A DNA stretch of 24,972 nt from CAIJZX01 sp043766165 (GTDB lineage: Bacteria; Patescibacteriota; Patescibacteriia; SBBC01; CAIJZX01): positions 1 to 24,972 of the forward strand of contig JAYUIJ010000047.1 in NCBI GenBank assembly GCA_043766165.1, written 5' to 3'. The translations under genes were made by a program, and so were the position numbers. The notes below the pieces were generated by a model, which saw only the letters and a list, made by a program, of their open reading frames with translations, made no database searches and was not told where the DNA came from. Positions 5,300 to 13,301 of this stretch are shown one piece after another (within the stretch, counting starts at the first letter, position 1; each line of letters starts with the position of its first letter).

Positions 5300-7069
5300 A
5301 TGAGACCTATTCTTCAACTCTTTAAACCCTACTGGTGGTACATGGTACTACTCGTGGGTTCGGTAACCGGGAGCGTGGCCGCTTCTCTCGCCCTCCCCGA
5401 CTACATGGCCAAGATCATCAACAAAGGTATTGTGGGTGGAGATTTGCATTTGATTTGGGTGACCGGCGCGCTGATGTTGGCCTTTTCTTTGGCTGGCGGT
5501 TTATCTAGTGTTGTCACCAGCTGGTTAGGCTCACGCATCGCCGCCGGATATGCCCGCGATATTCGCGCCAAAGTGTTTGAACGCGTCGAACAATTTTCCC
5601 TAGCTGAGTTCAACCAATTCTCTACCGCCTCACTAATCACCCGCACCACCAATGACATCACACAGATTCAAACAGTCTTAGTTATGGTTCTTCGTATGTC
5701 ACTCATGGCGCCGATCATGGGGACCTGGGCCATCATTAAGGCATACCACACCGCGCCGTCCATGACCTGGTTGATGGCCTTAGCCGTCGGCGCGATTGTC
5801 GCCCTGATTACCGCCGTGTTCATTGTAGCCGTACCGAAATATCGTCGTCTGCAGAAACTGACCGATCGCATGAATCTCGTGGCTCGCGAAATGTTAACCG
5901 GCCTCCGCGTCATTCGCGCCTTCAATCGAGGTCAAGCGGAAGAAGAAAAGTTTGATGCCGCCAACAAAGATTTAACGCGCATCAACTTGTTCGTCAACCG
6001 GATCAATACCATCATGATGCCGATGATGTTCTTCATTATGAACATGACCATGCTGGGCGTGATCTGGTACGGCGCGAAACAAATCGACATCGGCAGTCTG
6101 CAAATCGGCAACATGATCGCCTTCATGCAGTACGTCATGCAATCGATGTTCGCCTTCTTCATGATCACCATGGTCATCATCATGATCCCCCGCGCCTCGG
6201 TTTCGTTTGGGCGATTAGCCGAAATTCTCAAGACCGAAGCCAAGATTAAAGATCCGGAACAGACTTCAGATTTCGACGCGGCGCAAACCGGCCGAGTTGA
6301 ATTTGACCACGTCACCTTTGCGTATAACGGCGCCGACGCATCAATCCTTCATGACATTACCTTTACCGCTGAGCCCGGAGAAACCACCGCTTTCGTCGGC
6401 AGTACCGGCAGCGGCAAATCAACGCTGATCAACCTCATCCCCCGTTTCTACGACCCAAGCCAAGGAACGGTCAAGATTAACGGCACCGACATCCGCCAGG
6501 TGAAGCAAGAAGATCTCTACCGCCATATCGGTTACGTCCCGCAGCGCGGCGTTCTCTTCTCCGGTACGGTTGGTTCGAATATCGGTTATGGTGAACCGAA
6601 CGCGACGAAAGAAGATTTAGAATCCGCCGCCAAAATTGCCCAGGCTACTGAATTCATCGCCAATCTCGATCAAGGCCTCGACTCCCCGATCGCTCAAGGC
6701 GGGAAAAACGTATCCGGCGGTCAAAAGCAACGTCTGTCGATTGCCCGAGCCATTGCGCATCGACCGAACATCTACATCTTCGATGACAGCTTTTCCGCCC
6801 TCGACTTTACGACCGACGCGAACCTCCGCGCCGCGCTCAAAGCCGCGACCAGCAGTAAAACAGTGTTGATTGTCGCCCAGCGTATCAGCACGATTATGAA
6901 CGCCGATAAAATTGTCGTTCTCGATGAGGGTCGCGTTGTTGGTCAAGGGACGCACGCCCAGCTAATGAAATCCTGTCAGGTCTACCGCGAAATCGCGTCA
7001 TCACAATTATCAGAGGTTGAATTGGGTAACGTCGCCACATCAATGGCGTTGGGAGGGGCAACGGCATGA
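5300..7069 (+). CDS. Heterodimeric ABC exporter, subunit with degenerate catalytic site
   Basis: A 589-residue exporter half with six membrane spans (within about 12-300) fused to a nucleotide-binding domain. Walker A is GSTGSGKS (367-374), the Q-loop Gln is 415 and the signature VSGGQ (471-475) is intact. Walker B reads IYIFDD (491-496), so the catalytic Glu is Asp, and the switch His is Gln (VAQRIS, Q527). This combination is known from the non-catalytic half of heterodimeric exporters such as TM287/288 and BmrCD. The partner gene overlaps by four bases (ATGA) and carries the complementary features. The substrate is unknown; such pumps export drugs, lipids or peptides. It is co-transcribed with the AbrB-like regulator. 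Confidence 0.93.
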   Translation: MRPILQLFKPYWWYMVLLVGSVTGSVAASLALPDYMAKIINKGIVGGDLHLIWVTGALMLAFSLAGGLSSVVTSWLGSRIAAGYARDIRAKVFERVEQFSLAEFNQFSTASLITRTTNDITQIQTVLVMVLRMSLMAPIMGTWAIIKAYHTAPSMTWLMALAVGAIVALITAVFIVAVPKYRRLQKLTDRMNLVAREMLTGLRVIRAFNRGQAEEEKFDAANKDLTRINLFVNRINTIMMPMMFFIMNMTMLGVIWYGAKQIDIGSLQIGNMIAFMQYVMQSMFAFFMITMVIIMIPRASVSFGRLAEILKTEAKIKDPEQTSDFDAAQTGRVEFDHVTFAYNGADASILHDITFTAEPGETTAFVGSTGSGKSTLINLIPRFYDPSQGTVKINGTDIRQVKQEDLYRHIGYVPQRGVLFSGTVGSNIGYGEPNATKEDLESAAKIAQATEFIANLDQGLDSPIAQGGKNVSGGQKQRLSIARAIAHRPNIYIFDDSFSALDFTTDANLRAALKAATSSKTVLIVAQRISTIMNADKIVVLDEGRVVGQGTHAQLMKSCQVYREIASSQLSEVELGNVATSMALGGATA

Positions 7070-9141
7070 GTAATAAACCACCAATGACCACTGACAAAGA
7101 GACAAGCGCAGTTCGTCCGGCGATCGGCCCAATGGGTCGTAACCCAATGGCCATGATGCAGGGCGGACAAAAGGCCAAGAATTTTAAAGGCACAATGCGA
7201 CAGTTGCTGAAGTACTTGCGACCGTACCGCTGGCAGATGTCTTTGGTGATTGCCTGCACGGTGATCAGTACTTCGTTCATGATTGCCAGCCCAAAAATTC
7301 TGGGCCACATGACAAACCGGATCGTCGAAGCCTTCATCAAGCGCACTGCCTACAACCAAGTCCACAATCAACTTCCAGCTGGAACTATTATTCCGGCTGG
7401 CACTACTGGTGCACAGTATCTAGTGTCACTCCCCGCTTCAGTCTCTAGCCATATTCCATCAAAGCTCAAATCGACGATTGCGAAACTCGACCTGTCAGTC
7501 AAACCGACTTTCGACTATGCGTTCCTAGCTAAAACTGCGGCCCTGCTGATTACGTTATACATCATCAGTACCATCTTCAACTTCCTGCAGGGACTAATCA
7601 TGACCAATGTCTCGCAGAAAGTCACGTATCAGTTTCGCCGCGATTTGTCGAAAAAAATTGGTCGGATGCCGCTTAAGTATTTTGATGGCACAACGTACGG
7701 CGAAGTTCTCAGTCGAATCACGAACGATATCGATACGGTCGGCAACACGCTCAATCAATCAATGTCGCAGATCATCAGTTCAGCTGCCATGATCATCGGT
7801 ATTCTGATCATGATGTTGACGATTAGCTGGCAGATGACGCTCGTCGCAATCATCACCTTACCGATCAGCTTCGGACTCCTGACCTTGATCGTTAAGAAAT
7901 CCCAAGCCTATTACAAACAACAGCAAGCCACCCTCGGTCATCTCAACGGCCACATTGAAGAAATGTTCGGCGGACACACTGTCATGAAAGTTTTCAACGG
8001 CATGCCACGCAGCTTAGAGATATTCCGAAAACACAACACCGAACTCTTTGGCACCGCTTGGAAATCGCAGTTCCTCTCTGGCTTGATGTTCCCTTTGATG
8101 ACCTTTGTCGGTAACCTCGGCTACGTCGGCGTGGCGATTGTCGGCGGCTGGCTAGCGATCAATGGTCGGATCAACATCGGCGACATCCAAGCTTTCATCT
8201 CCTACGTCCAGCAATTTAACCAACCGGTTGTCCAATCAGCGCAGGTGGCCAATATTCTCCAGTCCACCGCCGCCGCTTCCGAACGCGTCTTCGAATTCTT
8301 GGCTGAACCTGAAGAAACACCGGATGCCGCCAGTGCTAAAGCGTTGCAGAATGTTCAGGGCAACGTTGCGTTCAATCACGTCAACTTCGGCTACAACCCG
8401 GACAAAGAAATCATTCACGATTTCACCGCTCAGGTAAAACCCGGACAGCGCGTCGCCATCGTCGGTCCAACTGGCGCCGGGAAAACAACAATGGTCAACT
8501 TGCTGATGCGGTTCTACGATGTCAGCAGTGGCTCAATCACAATTGACGGCGTGGATACAAAATCAATGCACCGCGCAGATGTCCGCAAATTGTTCGGCAT
8601 GGTCTTACAAGACACCTGGCTCTTCAACGGCACAATTCGCGACAACATTGCCTACGGTCATCCGGAAGCCACGGAAGAGGATATCATCGCCGCCGCCAAA
8701 GCCGCGCACGTTGATCACTTCGTCCACTCCCTCCCCGGCGGATACGATATGGTTATCGACGAAGAAGCGAACAACATTTCGCAAGGTGAAAAGCAATTGC
8801 TGACGATTGCCCGCGCCATGTTGATTAAAACGCCGATGTTGATTCTCGACGAAGCAACCAGCTCAGTCGACACCCGAACCGAAGTCTTGATTCAGCAAGC
8901 CATGGATCGTTTGATGAACAACAAAACCAGCTTTGTCATCGCCCACCGCTTATCGACCATCAAGAATGCTGACCTGATTCTGGTCATGAAAGATGGAAAT
9001 ATTGTGGAGCAAGGGAAGCATGATGAACTGCTGAAGAAAGATGGGTTTTATGCCTCGCTCTATAATTCACAGTTTGTGGCGCCGATGATTGAGGATGTGC
9101 CCCAGCCAATGAAACCTTCTTTCGCCGGAGTAAAGGCATAA
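7066..9141 (+). CDS. Heterodimeric ABC exporter, subunit with intact catalytic Glu
   Basis: A 691-residue exporter half and partner of the preceding gene (4-base overlap; a G-rich purine stretch GGGAGGGG lies upstream of the ATG). Walker A is GPTGAGKT (467-474), the Q-loop Gln is 515, Walker B with catalytic Glu is LILDEATSS (592-600) and the switch is IAHRLS (H627). The signature is altered to ISQGE (571-575), as expected for the subunit that pairs with a degenerate partner: one complete ATP site is built from this Walker B and the partner's VSGGQ. It is about 100 residues longer than the partner because of a cytosolic N-terminal extension (about 1-45) and an extra segment of about 60 residues between TM1 and TM2 (about 92-152), predicted to be external. 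That loop may recognise substrate or a partner protein. Confidence 0.93.
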   Translation: MSNKPPMTTDKETSAVRPAIGPMGRNPMAMMQGGQKAKNFKGTMRQLLKYLRPYRWQMSLVIACTVISTSFMIASPKILGHMTNRIVEAFIKRTAYNQVHNQLPAGTIIPAGTTGAQYLVSLPASVSSHIPSKLKSTIAKLDLSVKPTFDYAFLAKTAALLITLYIISTIFNFLQGLIMTNVSQKVTYQFRRDLSKKIGRMPLKYFDGTTYGEVLSRITNDIDTVGNTLNQSMSQIISSAAMIIGILIMMLTISWQMTLVAIITLPISFGLLTLIVKKSQAYYKQQQATLGHLNGHIEEMFGGHTVMKVFNGMPRSLEIFRKHNTELFGTAWKSQFLSGLMFPLMTFVGNLGYVGVAIVGGWLAINGRINIGDIQAFISYVQQFNQPVVQSAQVANILQSTAAASERVFEFLAEPEETPDAASAKALQNVQGNVAFNHVNFGYNPDKEIIHDFTAQVKPGQRVAIVGPTGAGKTTMVNLLMRFYDVSSGSITIDGVDTKSMHRADVRKLFGMVLQDTWLFNGTIRDNIAYGHPEATEEDIIAAAKAAHVDHFVHSLPGGYDMVIDEEANNISQGEKQLLTIARAMLIKTPMLILDEATSSVDTRTEVLIQQAMDRLMNNKTSFVIAHRLSTIKNADLILVMKDGNIVEQGKHDELLKKDGFYASLYNSQFVAPMIEDVPQPMKPSFAGVKA

Positions 9142-9154
9142 GAAAGCTGAAACT

Positions 9155-9183
9155 AAAACCGCCCTCGAAAGAGGGTGGTTTTA
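9155..9183. terminator. Bidirectional intrinsic terminator
   Basis: AAAACCGCCCTC-GAAA-GAGGGTGGTTTT forms a long stem with a GAAA loop, flanked by A-rich and T-rich arms. It lies between the converging exporter gene and the minus-strand gene ending at 9192. Confidence 0.85.
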
Positions 9184-9191
9184 CTAAAAGA

Positions 9192-10205
9192 TTATTCTGA
9201 TTGAGATATTTTTTGCTCTCGTAACCGCTCCTGTATTTCTTCGTGAGTTATTTGTTCAGGCCACAACATGTTTCCATCCACATCATAGACCGGAAGTATT
9301 CGCTCGGGAAGATCGTGCACTGCTATTACCATCTGACGAATAAATATAGCAATTTCTTTATCAAAGGATTGTCGCTCTTCACGGCTTATTGGTTGCTCAG
9401 GTGCAAGAACAAACCCCTTGTAATAGCGCGGAGCTATACGATGCGTGATCATCACCCCTTCAGTTGGGTTAACTAAACCATCTTGGGGAATACGATCAAT
9501 ATATCTCAATAATGCTGGAATCAGTGTTTCATTGTTTTCTTCGACTTCAAATTTTTCTTTTACAAACGCCTGATTTTCTTTTAATAATGTAACGAGGTCT
9601 TTGATGGAAGTATTCGGTTCAAGTCCGAGTCGTTCTACCATCAATTGAACGTTATATCCTGCACCTGCAGAATCATGTCGAAAAGTTTTCGATTTCCCAA
9701 TCAGATCACGTCTTTGTTGAGGAATAGTTTCCTGAAAGTTATCGATGGAGAATATAACATTCATATGAGAAACAAATGGTGCATCGGCGATATTATTTAT
9801 TGTACGGCCAATAATATTTGCATACACCCTCGCGTTTCCCTTTTTTACTGCACGTGCCCACTTATGCGCAATAGGATCATCTGACCCATCAAAATAAAGT
9901 TCAGCATTTGTGCCCAATAGACCATCTCTAATCACGCTCCTCATAAACTCATCCCGGCGTTTTTGATCTGCAAAAAATTTGTAATCCGAACCCCCTAACC
10001 CTCTGAACGCCGTACCTTTTTCCAAAACATCAGCCATCTTTCCCATTACGCGTTCTTTTAGCTCAGATGGTATTTCAGGAATGGATTCGCCATTCATGAC
10101 AGCCTGCATCCATGCCTCGACTTCCGATGGATACTGCTCAACGGATGTGGTCTCAGGAATTATTTCCTCCTCAATAGGCGGTTGACGTTCACCTGATTCA
10201 TTCAT
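9192..10205 (-). CDS. Unrecognised soluble protein, 337 residues
   Basis: No family recognised. The product is hydrophilic, without signal peptide or membrane spans. The first 40 residues are acidic and probably disordered (ERQPPIEEEIIPETT). The rest appears a mix of helix and strand, with FRGLGGSDYKFF (68-79), VSHMNVIFSID, THRIAPRYYKGFVL and a helical, charged C terminus (ITHEEIQERLREQK). The paired 'FRG' and 'YYKG' elements recall enzyme-like cores, but I would not assign an activity. It is monocistronic, read toward the bidirectional terminator at 9155. A/T-rich bases precede ATG 10205 and no Shine-Dalgarno is seen. Confidence 0.75.
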   Translation of the reverse strand: MNESGERQPPIEEEIIPETTSVEQYPSEVEAWMQAVMNGESIPEIPSELKERVMGKMADVLEKGTAFRGLGGSDYKFFADQKRRDEFMRSVIRDGLLGTNAELYFDGSDDPIAHKWARAVKKGNARVYANIIGRTINNIADAPFVSHMNVIFSIDNFQETIPQQRRDLIGKSKTFRHDSAGAGYNVQLMVERLGLEPNTSIKDLVTLLKENQAFVKEKFEVEENNETLIPALLRYIDRIPQDGLVNPTEGVMITHRIAPRYYKGFVLAPEQPISREERQSFDKEIAIFIRQMVIAVHDLPERILPVYDVDGNMLWPEQITHEEIQERLREQKISQSE

Positions 10206-10302
10206 AGTTAGAAAGAGTAACTTAATTGGCTCTTTTATTCAAATGATAATTATAAATAAGGGCCTACACCCCGCCAAATCAAAAGGCAAATCCAGCTGTT
10301 TC

Positions 10303-10331
10303 TTGACATCGTCTCAACCTTGTAGCAAGAT
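10303..10331 (+). promoter_or_regulatory. Promoter of the RAYT gene
   Basis: TTGACA (10303-10308), a 17-base spacer, then CAAGAT (10326-10331). The same -35, spacing and -10 occur at 20597-20625. The predicted transcript start is only about 10 bases before ATG 10348. Confidence 0.5.
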
Positions 10332-10347
10332 ACCGCCGTTAGTGGCC

Positions 10348-10956
10348 ATGGCATATTTCAATCATATGTCCCAACGAGCCATTACAGGAGATTTTGTGTA
10401 TTTTGTAACCTTCAGCGTCCAAAATCGACGGTGGTTTTTTGTCACGCCCGAACGAGCGAAGGTGTTGGGGCAGGCAATACAAACATCATGTGAGATGAAG
10501 GGATTTGCGTTGTTTGGGTATTGTGTGTTGCCGAATCATGTTCATGTGATGGTGAGGCCGAGGGGTGAAACAGTGGTGGGGAATGCTGTAACGTCACCGC
10601 GCACCCTGGAGAGGGTACGCTGTGAGAATGAAATTATTATTACGGATGCTAATTATCTTTTCCCACAGCGTCGGCTCTCCAGCCGGCGATGTGGACGTGA
10701 TAAGCAGTACAACCTTTCCAACTTGATGCAATCTATTAAAGGATCGTTTTCTCGTACAATGCCAAAGGGAAAATTCTGGCAACACCGCTCCAACTTCCGC
10801 CTCGTTTCCGATCAAGAAGACTTCAACAATAAAATCAACTACATCCAATACAACTATCGTAAAATGGACTTACCAGAATACTACGGTCGGCATCCTTGGG
10901 TTTGGATTGATCATGCAAAGATTGATCAATTCTTTAACAATAAACACGTTGCATAA
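10348..10956 (+). CDS. REP-associated tyrosine transposase (RAYT, Y1/IS200-like)
   Basis: A 202-residue single-strand HUH nuclease of the Y1 type that nicks and joins hairpin DNA. The HUH motif is in LPNHVHVMV (61-69, His64 and His66), and the likely nucleophile is the Tyr in INYIQYN (Tyr165, with Tyr168 as alternative). NLSNLMQSIKGSFSR (122-136) and FWQHRSNFRLV are typical of RAYT proteins. ATG 10348 fits the promoter; ATG 10366 (MSQRAITGD) is a reasonable alternative. Between the HUH motif and NLSNLM there is an extra stretch (about 74-120) encoded largely by two inverted REP-like hairpins (10595-10624 and 10664-10693), kept in frame. No terminal inverted repeats of an insertion sequence are seen, so it is probably a domesticated single-copy RAYT. 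Confidence 0.88.
   Translation: MAYFNHMSQRAITGDFVYFVTFSVQNRRWFFVTPERAKVLGQAIQTSCEMKGFALFGYCVLPNHVHVMVRPRGETVVGNAVTSPRTLERVRCENEIIITDANYLFPQRRLSSRRCGRDKQYNLSNLMQSIKGSFSRTMPKGKFWQHRSNFRLVSDQEDFNNKINYIQYNYRKMDLPEYYGRHPWVWIDHAKIDQFFNNKHVA
10595..10624 (+). repeat. REP-like hairpin, copy 1 (inside the RAYT gene)
   Basis: A 30-base unit: outer arms CACCGCG/CGCTGTG with one mismatch, an unpaired C/A, then inner stem ACCCT-GGAG-AGGGT. It is in reverse orientation to copy 2. Confidence 0.75.
10664..10693 (-). repeat. REP-like hairpin, copy 2 (inside the RAYT gene, inverted)
   Basis: Read on the minus strand: CACATCG, C, CGGCT-GGAG-AGCCG, A, CGCTGTG. The inner stem differs from copy 1 by paired changes on both arms, so base pairing is kept. 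The GGAG loop and the C/A mismatch are also kept. Confidence 0.75.
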
Positions 10957-11000
10957 ACATAAACAGCCATCTCCACCGGCGTGTTAGCCAGATAGAAATG

Positions 11001-11043
11001 AAAAACGCCCCACCGATTCCTGAAAAAGGAAAAGATGGGGCGC
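11001..11043 (-). terminator. Intrinsic terminator of the PHA-granule-like gene
   Basis: On the minus strand CGCCCCA pairs with TGGGGCG around an inner TTCC/GGAA hairpin, followed by TTTTT. Confidence 0.75.
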
Positions 11044-11044
11044 A

Positions 11045-11776
11045 CTACAATCGGACACACAGTGCCAAAACCGTAGCCTGAATACTGCCCAGGCGACGAA
11101 GAAGCACTTCGTCGCCCTTAGCAAACCAGGCTTTCGGATTGGTCAATGGTCCGATGCGATAAATCGTGGTTTCGTGGGTGCTGGTCGAGGTGCGCGTGGC
11201 TTGTACGTTTCTACCACCCGCACAGATTTGAATCGACATTTCCAGATCGAGGTAACCGATCACACCAATTGGGGTTACAATGGTAAAAACAATCGGCGTC
11301 TGTTCGGTAACCGCCGCTGGGACAGCGATCGTCGCGGTACCAGGAAGCAGATGACGAGGCCGGTCGGCTTGTTTCGAAACAGATGGTGTTGGTGGAGTCA
11401 CCTTCGAGGTGGTGGAGCCCTCTTTCGGTCGCTCGCTCGTATGCGTCGTGTTTGACACGACAGCAGGCGGCGTTGATGCCAGCGACTCCTCCAGGTTCTG
11501 TCGAAGAAGCTGTTCGATCTTCCCCTGCGCAAGGCTGGTCGGAAAGGGTACATTGCCACTGACCATAACGTCGTGTTCGCGAACGTGGATCTGGGGTTTC
11601 AGGTGAAGCCCCATCAGTGTCAGTTCAACGTGACAAATATTTCCTTGCCAGTTGATACGAACCTCGCTGATATCCGCTGCATGCTTCGTCTGCAGATGAT
11701 ACATCCGCTCTGTCACCCGCTGCTTCGCTTCGGTCTGTGACAACCTGTGCTTCACAGAAATATGAAGCCGTGACAT
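11045..11776 (-). CDS. PHA granule regulatory-like domain protein with unknown C-terminal domain
   Basis: A 243-residue soluble protein. Residues 1-98 resemble the polyhydroxyalkanoic-acid-system / granule-regulator family (PF09650): HISVKHRLSQTEAKQRVTER, a central W-x-G with VELTLMGLHLKPQIHVREHDVMV, then LAQGKIEQLLRQNLEE. Residues 100-140 are a Pro/Ser/Thr-rich linker. Residues about 145-243 form a second, beta-rich region (TIAVPAAVTEQTPIVFTIVT, RIGPLTNPKAWFAKGDEVLLRR) that I cannot place. The N-terminal match is by pattern only and no PHA synthase is nearby, so a granule role should not be assumed. AAAGGA lies 7 bases before ATG 11776, with a TTGACA-N17-TAGGGT promoter upstream and its own terminator, as in the cassette genes at 3004-4859. 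Confidence 0.7.
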   Translation of the reverse strand: MSRLHISVKHRLSQTEAKQRVTERMYHLQTKHAADISEVRINWQGNICHVELTLMGLHLKPQIHVREHDVMVSGNVPFPTSLAQGKIEQLLRQNLEESLASTPPAVVSNTTHTSERPKEGSTTSKVTPPTPSVSKQADRPRHLLPGTATIAVPAAVTEQTPIVFTIVTPIGVIGYLDLEMSIQICAGGRNVQATRTSTSTHETTIYRIGPLTNPKAWFAKGDEVLLRRLGSIQATVLALCVRL

Positions 11777-11835
11777 ATTGTATTCCTTTGTGAAGGTCTA
11801 GTTCTTAGCGACAGGATCGGAAATCTCAACGTGCT

Positions 11836-11864
11836 ACCCTATCACAAATAGGCTGCCATGTCAA
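11836..11864 (-). promoter_or_regulatory. Promoter of the PHA-granule-like gene
   Basis: On the minus strand TTGACA (11859-11864), a 17-base spacer and TAGGGT (11836-11841), matching the hexamers and spacing at 3734-3762. Confidence 0.7.
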
Positions 11865-11894
11865 GCCATAATTGACGAACTTCAAAATAGCCAG

Positions 11895-11900
11895 TACCAT
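11895..11900 (+). promoter_or_regulatory. -10 box, predicted leaderless transcript
   Basis: TACCAT ends 6 bases before ATG 11907. No Shine-Dalgarno is present. The spacing is the same as for the genes starting at 852, 2866, 16339 and 18109. Confidence 0.4.
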
Positions 11901-11906
11901 GAGTTC

Positions 11907-12182
11907 ATGGAAAAAACATCGAATGATTTGCTTAGCCAGTTATCTACATTGCTTCATACAAACGCTGTGTCAGAAGTAGATATTGCTTTGTGGTTATCTG
12001 TTGCACAACAAGTGCGTGAAACAACAACGAACAACTTGTTCAATACAATATCTCAATCACCAAAGCTCATCCCAGAATTTACTAAAATTATCCGCACTGG
12101 ATTTTCTCAAGCAGATTTATCCGCTCCCAATTTCGATGCAATGACAACCATGTTACAAAAAGAACTAACTCCAGACACTTAG
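11907..12182 (+). CDS. Small helical protein, 91 residues, unknown
   Basis: No family recognised. The product is hydrophilic and predicted to be nearly all helix (MEKTSNDLLSQLSTLLHTNA, VDIALWLSVAQQVRETTTNN), without membrane segment. Its stop is 3 bases before the ATG of the next gene, so the two are almost certainly co-transcribed. A TACCAT box 6 bases before the ATG suggests a leaderless start. Confidence 0.65.
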   Translation: MEKTSNDLLSQLSTLLHTNAVSEVDIALWLSVAQQVRETTTNNLFNTISQSPKLIPEFTKIIRTGFSQADLSAPNFDAMTTMLQKELTPDT

Positions 12183-12185
12183 CAT

Positions 12186-12626
12186 ATGGATCCTCACGAA
12201 GGGTTACGACAAAGCTGGGAACAATTAAAAGCCTTAGACGCTGCCGAGAGCAAATCAGTCGAACACGCAAGCCGAGCTACAGCATTCTTGAGTTTGGGAC
12301 AATTTTTAATTGAAGGGGGCCTCGTCGCGGCACGAGTGAATAAACAAGCTGCGCCAGAAGGTGGAATACATAAAGCTTTACGGGTACTTGAACTTCTGGG
12401 TAATCATGCGCATAATGCACTCACAGAATCTACCGAAGCCATCCAGCAACAACAGTTAAATACAACAGATCCTGAGCAACAGGAAATGCTTGCGCGTCAG
12501 CAAGCAGAGGCTGAGCATCACCTGGCGCGACAGAATGAAATGAAAGGTGAAATGAGGTACTTATTGGATTTAGCCGACGAAGTGTTGGGTGTTTTTGACG
12601 GCAAGAAAACCCGCGGCACTTCGTAG
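12186..12626 (+). CDS. Helical protein, 146 residues, unknown
   Basis: No family recognised. The product is predicted almost wholly alpha-helical. It has a Gln/Glu-rich segment (about 95-125: STEAIQQQQLNTTDPEQQEM and following) that could form a coiled coil, and a short apolar stretch around FLSLGQFLIEGGLVAARV that is too polar to be a confident membrane span. It is the second gene of a two-gene unit, followed by an intrinsic terminator. The context gives no functional clue. Confidence 0.7.
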   Translation: MDPHEGLRQSWEQLKALDAAESKSVEHASRATAFLSLGQFLIEGGLVAARVNKQAAPEGGIHKALRVLELLGNHAHNALTESTEAIQQQQLNTTDPEQQEMLARQQAEAEHHLARQNEMKGEMRYLLDLADEVLGVFDGKKTRGTS

Positions 12627-12637
12627 TCGAAAAAACC

Positions 12638-12672
12638 AAAAAGCAGGACAAATACCTTGCCCCGCTTTTTTG
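12638..12672 (+). terminator. Intrinsic terminator of the two-gene unit
   Basis: AAAAGCAGGACAA pairs imperfectly with TTGCCCCGCTTTT, followed by further T. Confidence 0.75.
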
Positions 12673-12693
12673 CTAAAAACTATTTACTTCCAA

Positions 12694-12733
12694 CCTGCCT
12701 GCCGTCTACCTGCCGGTAGGCAGGGCAGGCAGG
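12694..12733. repeat. Palindromic repeat of the CCTGCC/GGCAGG type
   Basis: The outer arms CCTGCCTGCC (12694-12703) and GGCAGGCAGG (12724-12733) are perfect. Inside is CTACC-TGCC-GGTAG. Related GGCAGG-ended palindromes interrupt the tRNA-Asn-like copies at 20182-20212 and 20425-20454. It lies between two terminators. Confidence 0.7.
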
Positions 12734-12741
12734 ACCGCTAA

Positions 12742-12776
12742 AAGAAAAGAACCCCGACACCTAGCAGGGCTCTTTT
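12742..12776. terminator. Intrinsic terminator of the DUF1761-like gene
   Basis: On the minus strand AGAGCCCTG pairs with CGGGGTTCT (with G-U pairs), followed by TTTTC. T-rich ends on both sides make it possibly bidirectional. Confidence 0.6.
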
Positions 12777-12787
12777 CGTAGAGAATG

Positions 12788-13213
12788 TTATTTCCAAACC
12801 GCCAACAATCCGCCCAACAATACGTACGTCACCAGATACCACAGGTCATTGACGAACAAGATGACCGGCTTGCGACCCTCGAATTGCGTGTTCAGGCTGT
12901 GTGTCACGGCGAAGGCAAACCAAGCGACAAATCCGGCGGTCATGCCTTGCATGAAGGTGTCGAGTTTCAGACTATGAACAACTACCATCAAGCCGTAAGC
13001 AAACAATAGCGTCGCCAGCGCTGCCCCACCCATCATCATCGGCATCGCTTTCTTCTGATCTTCGGTCATTGTCCGGTTACTCGCATCCTTGCCCTGTCCC
13101 TTCATCCAGACTTTAAAAAACGGCGACATCGGCGAGTAATAGAGCCAACTGCCGAAGAAGTTAATCACTGCGACTCCTAAAAATGGTACCCAGGAAATGC
13201 TCCAATCTAACAT
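12788..13213 (-). CDS. DUF1761-like membrane protein
   Basis: The start is ATG 13213 (MLDWSISWVPFLGV); the frame is open further upstream, but those 23 residues look unrelated. The 141-residue product has four predicted membrane spans: about 7-27, 59-80, 90-107 and 120-138. WLYYSPMSPFFKVWMKGQGK after the first span and FEGRKP before the last match the pattern I know for DUF1761 family proteins (pfam DUF1761), whose function is unknown. It is a monocistronic minus-strand gene ending at the terminator at 12742. Confidence 0.75.
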   Translation of the reverse strand: MLDWSISWVPFLGVAVINFFGSWLYYSPMSPFFKVWMKGQGKDASNRTMTEDQKKAMPMMMGGAALATLLFAYGLMVVVHSLKLDTFMQGMTAGFVAWFAFAVTHSLNTQFEGRKPVILFVNDLWYLVTYVLLGGLLAVWK

Positions 13214-13301
13214 ATGCGTAAAAATGAGTTGTTCAGTACTGCCTGCAGGGTAACAAAAACCAGACACCTCTGCAAGAAACAACGTTGGGATACTACAACA
13301 T

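Noticed and set aside
5401..6955. Several 80-127 codon frames opposite to or overlapping the ABC exporter genes
   Set aside because: They are antisense shadows of strongly coding sequence with clear ABC motifs, with no promoters or ribosome-binding sites of their own.
10243..10347. N-terminal extension of the RAYT protein to 10243
   Set aside because: It would place the promoter (10303-10331) inside the gene, and the extra residues do not resemble Y1 transposases.
12638..12776. A CRISPR-like or attachment-site interpretation of the hairpin-rich stretch
   Set aside because: It is explained by two terminators and one palindromic repeat; there are no regularly spaced direct repeats or spacers here or anywhere in the window.
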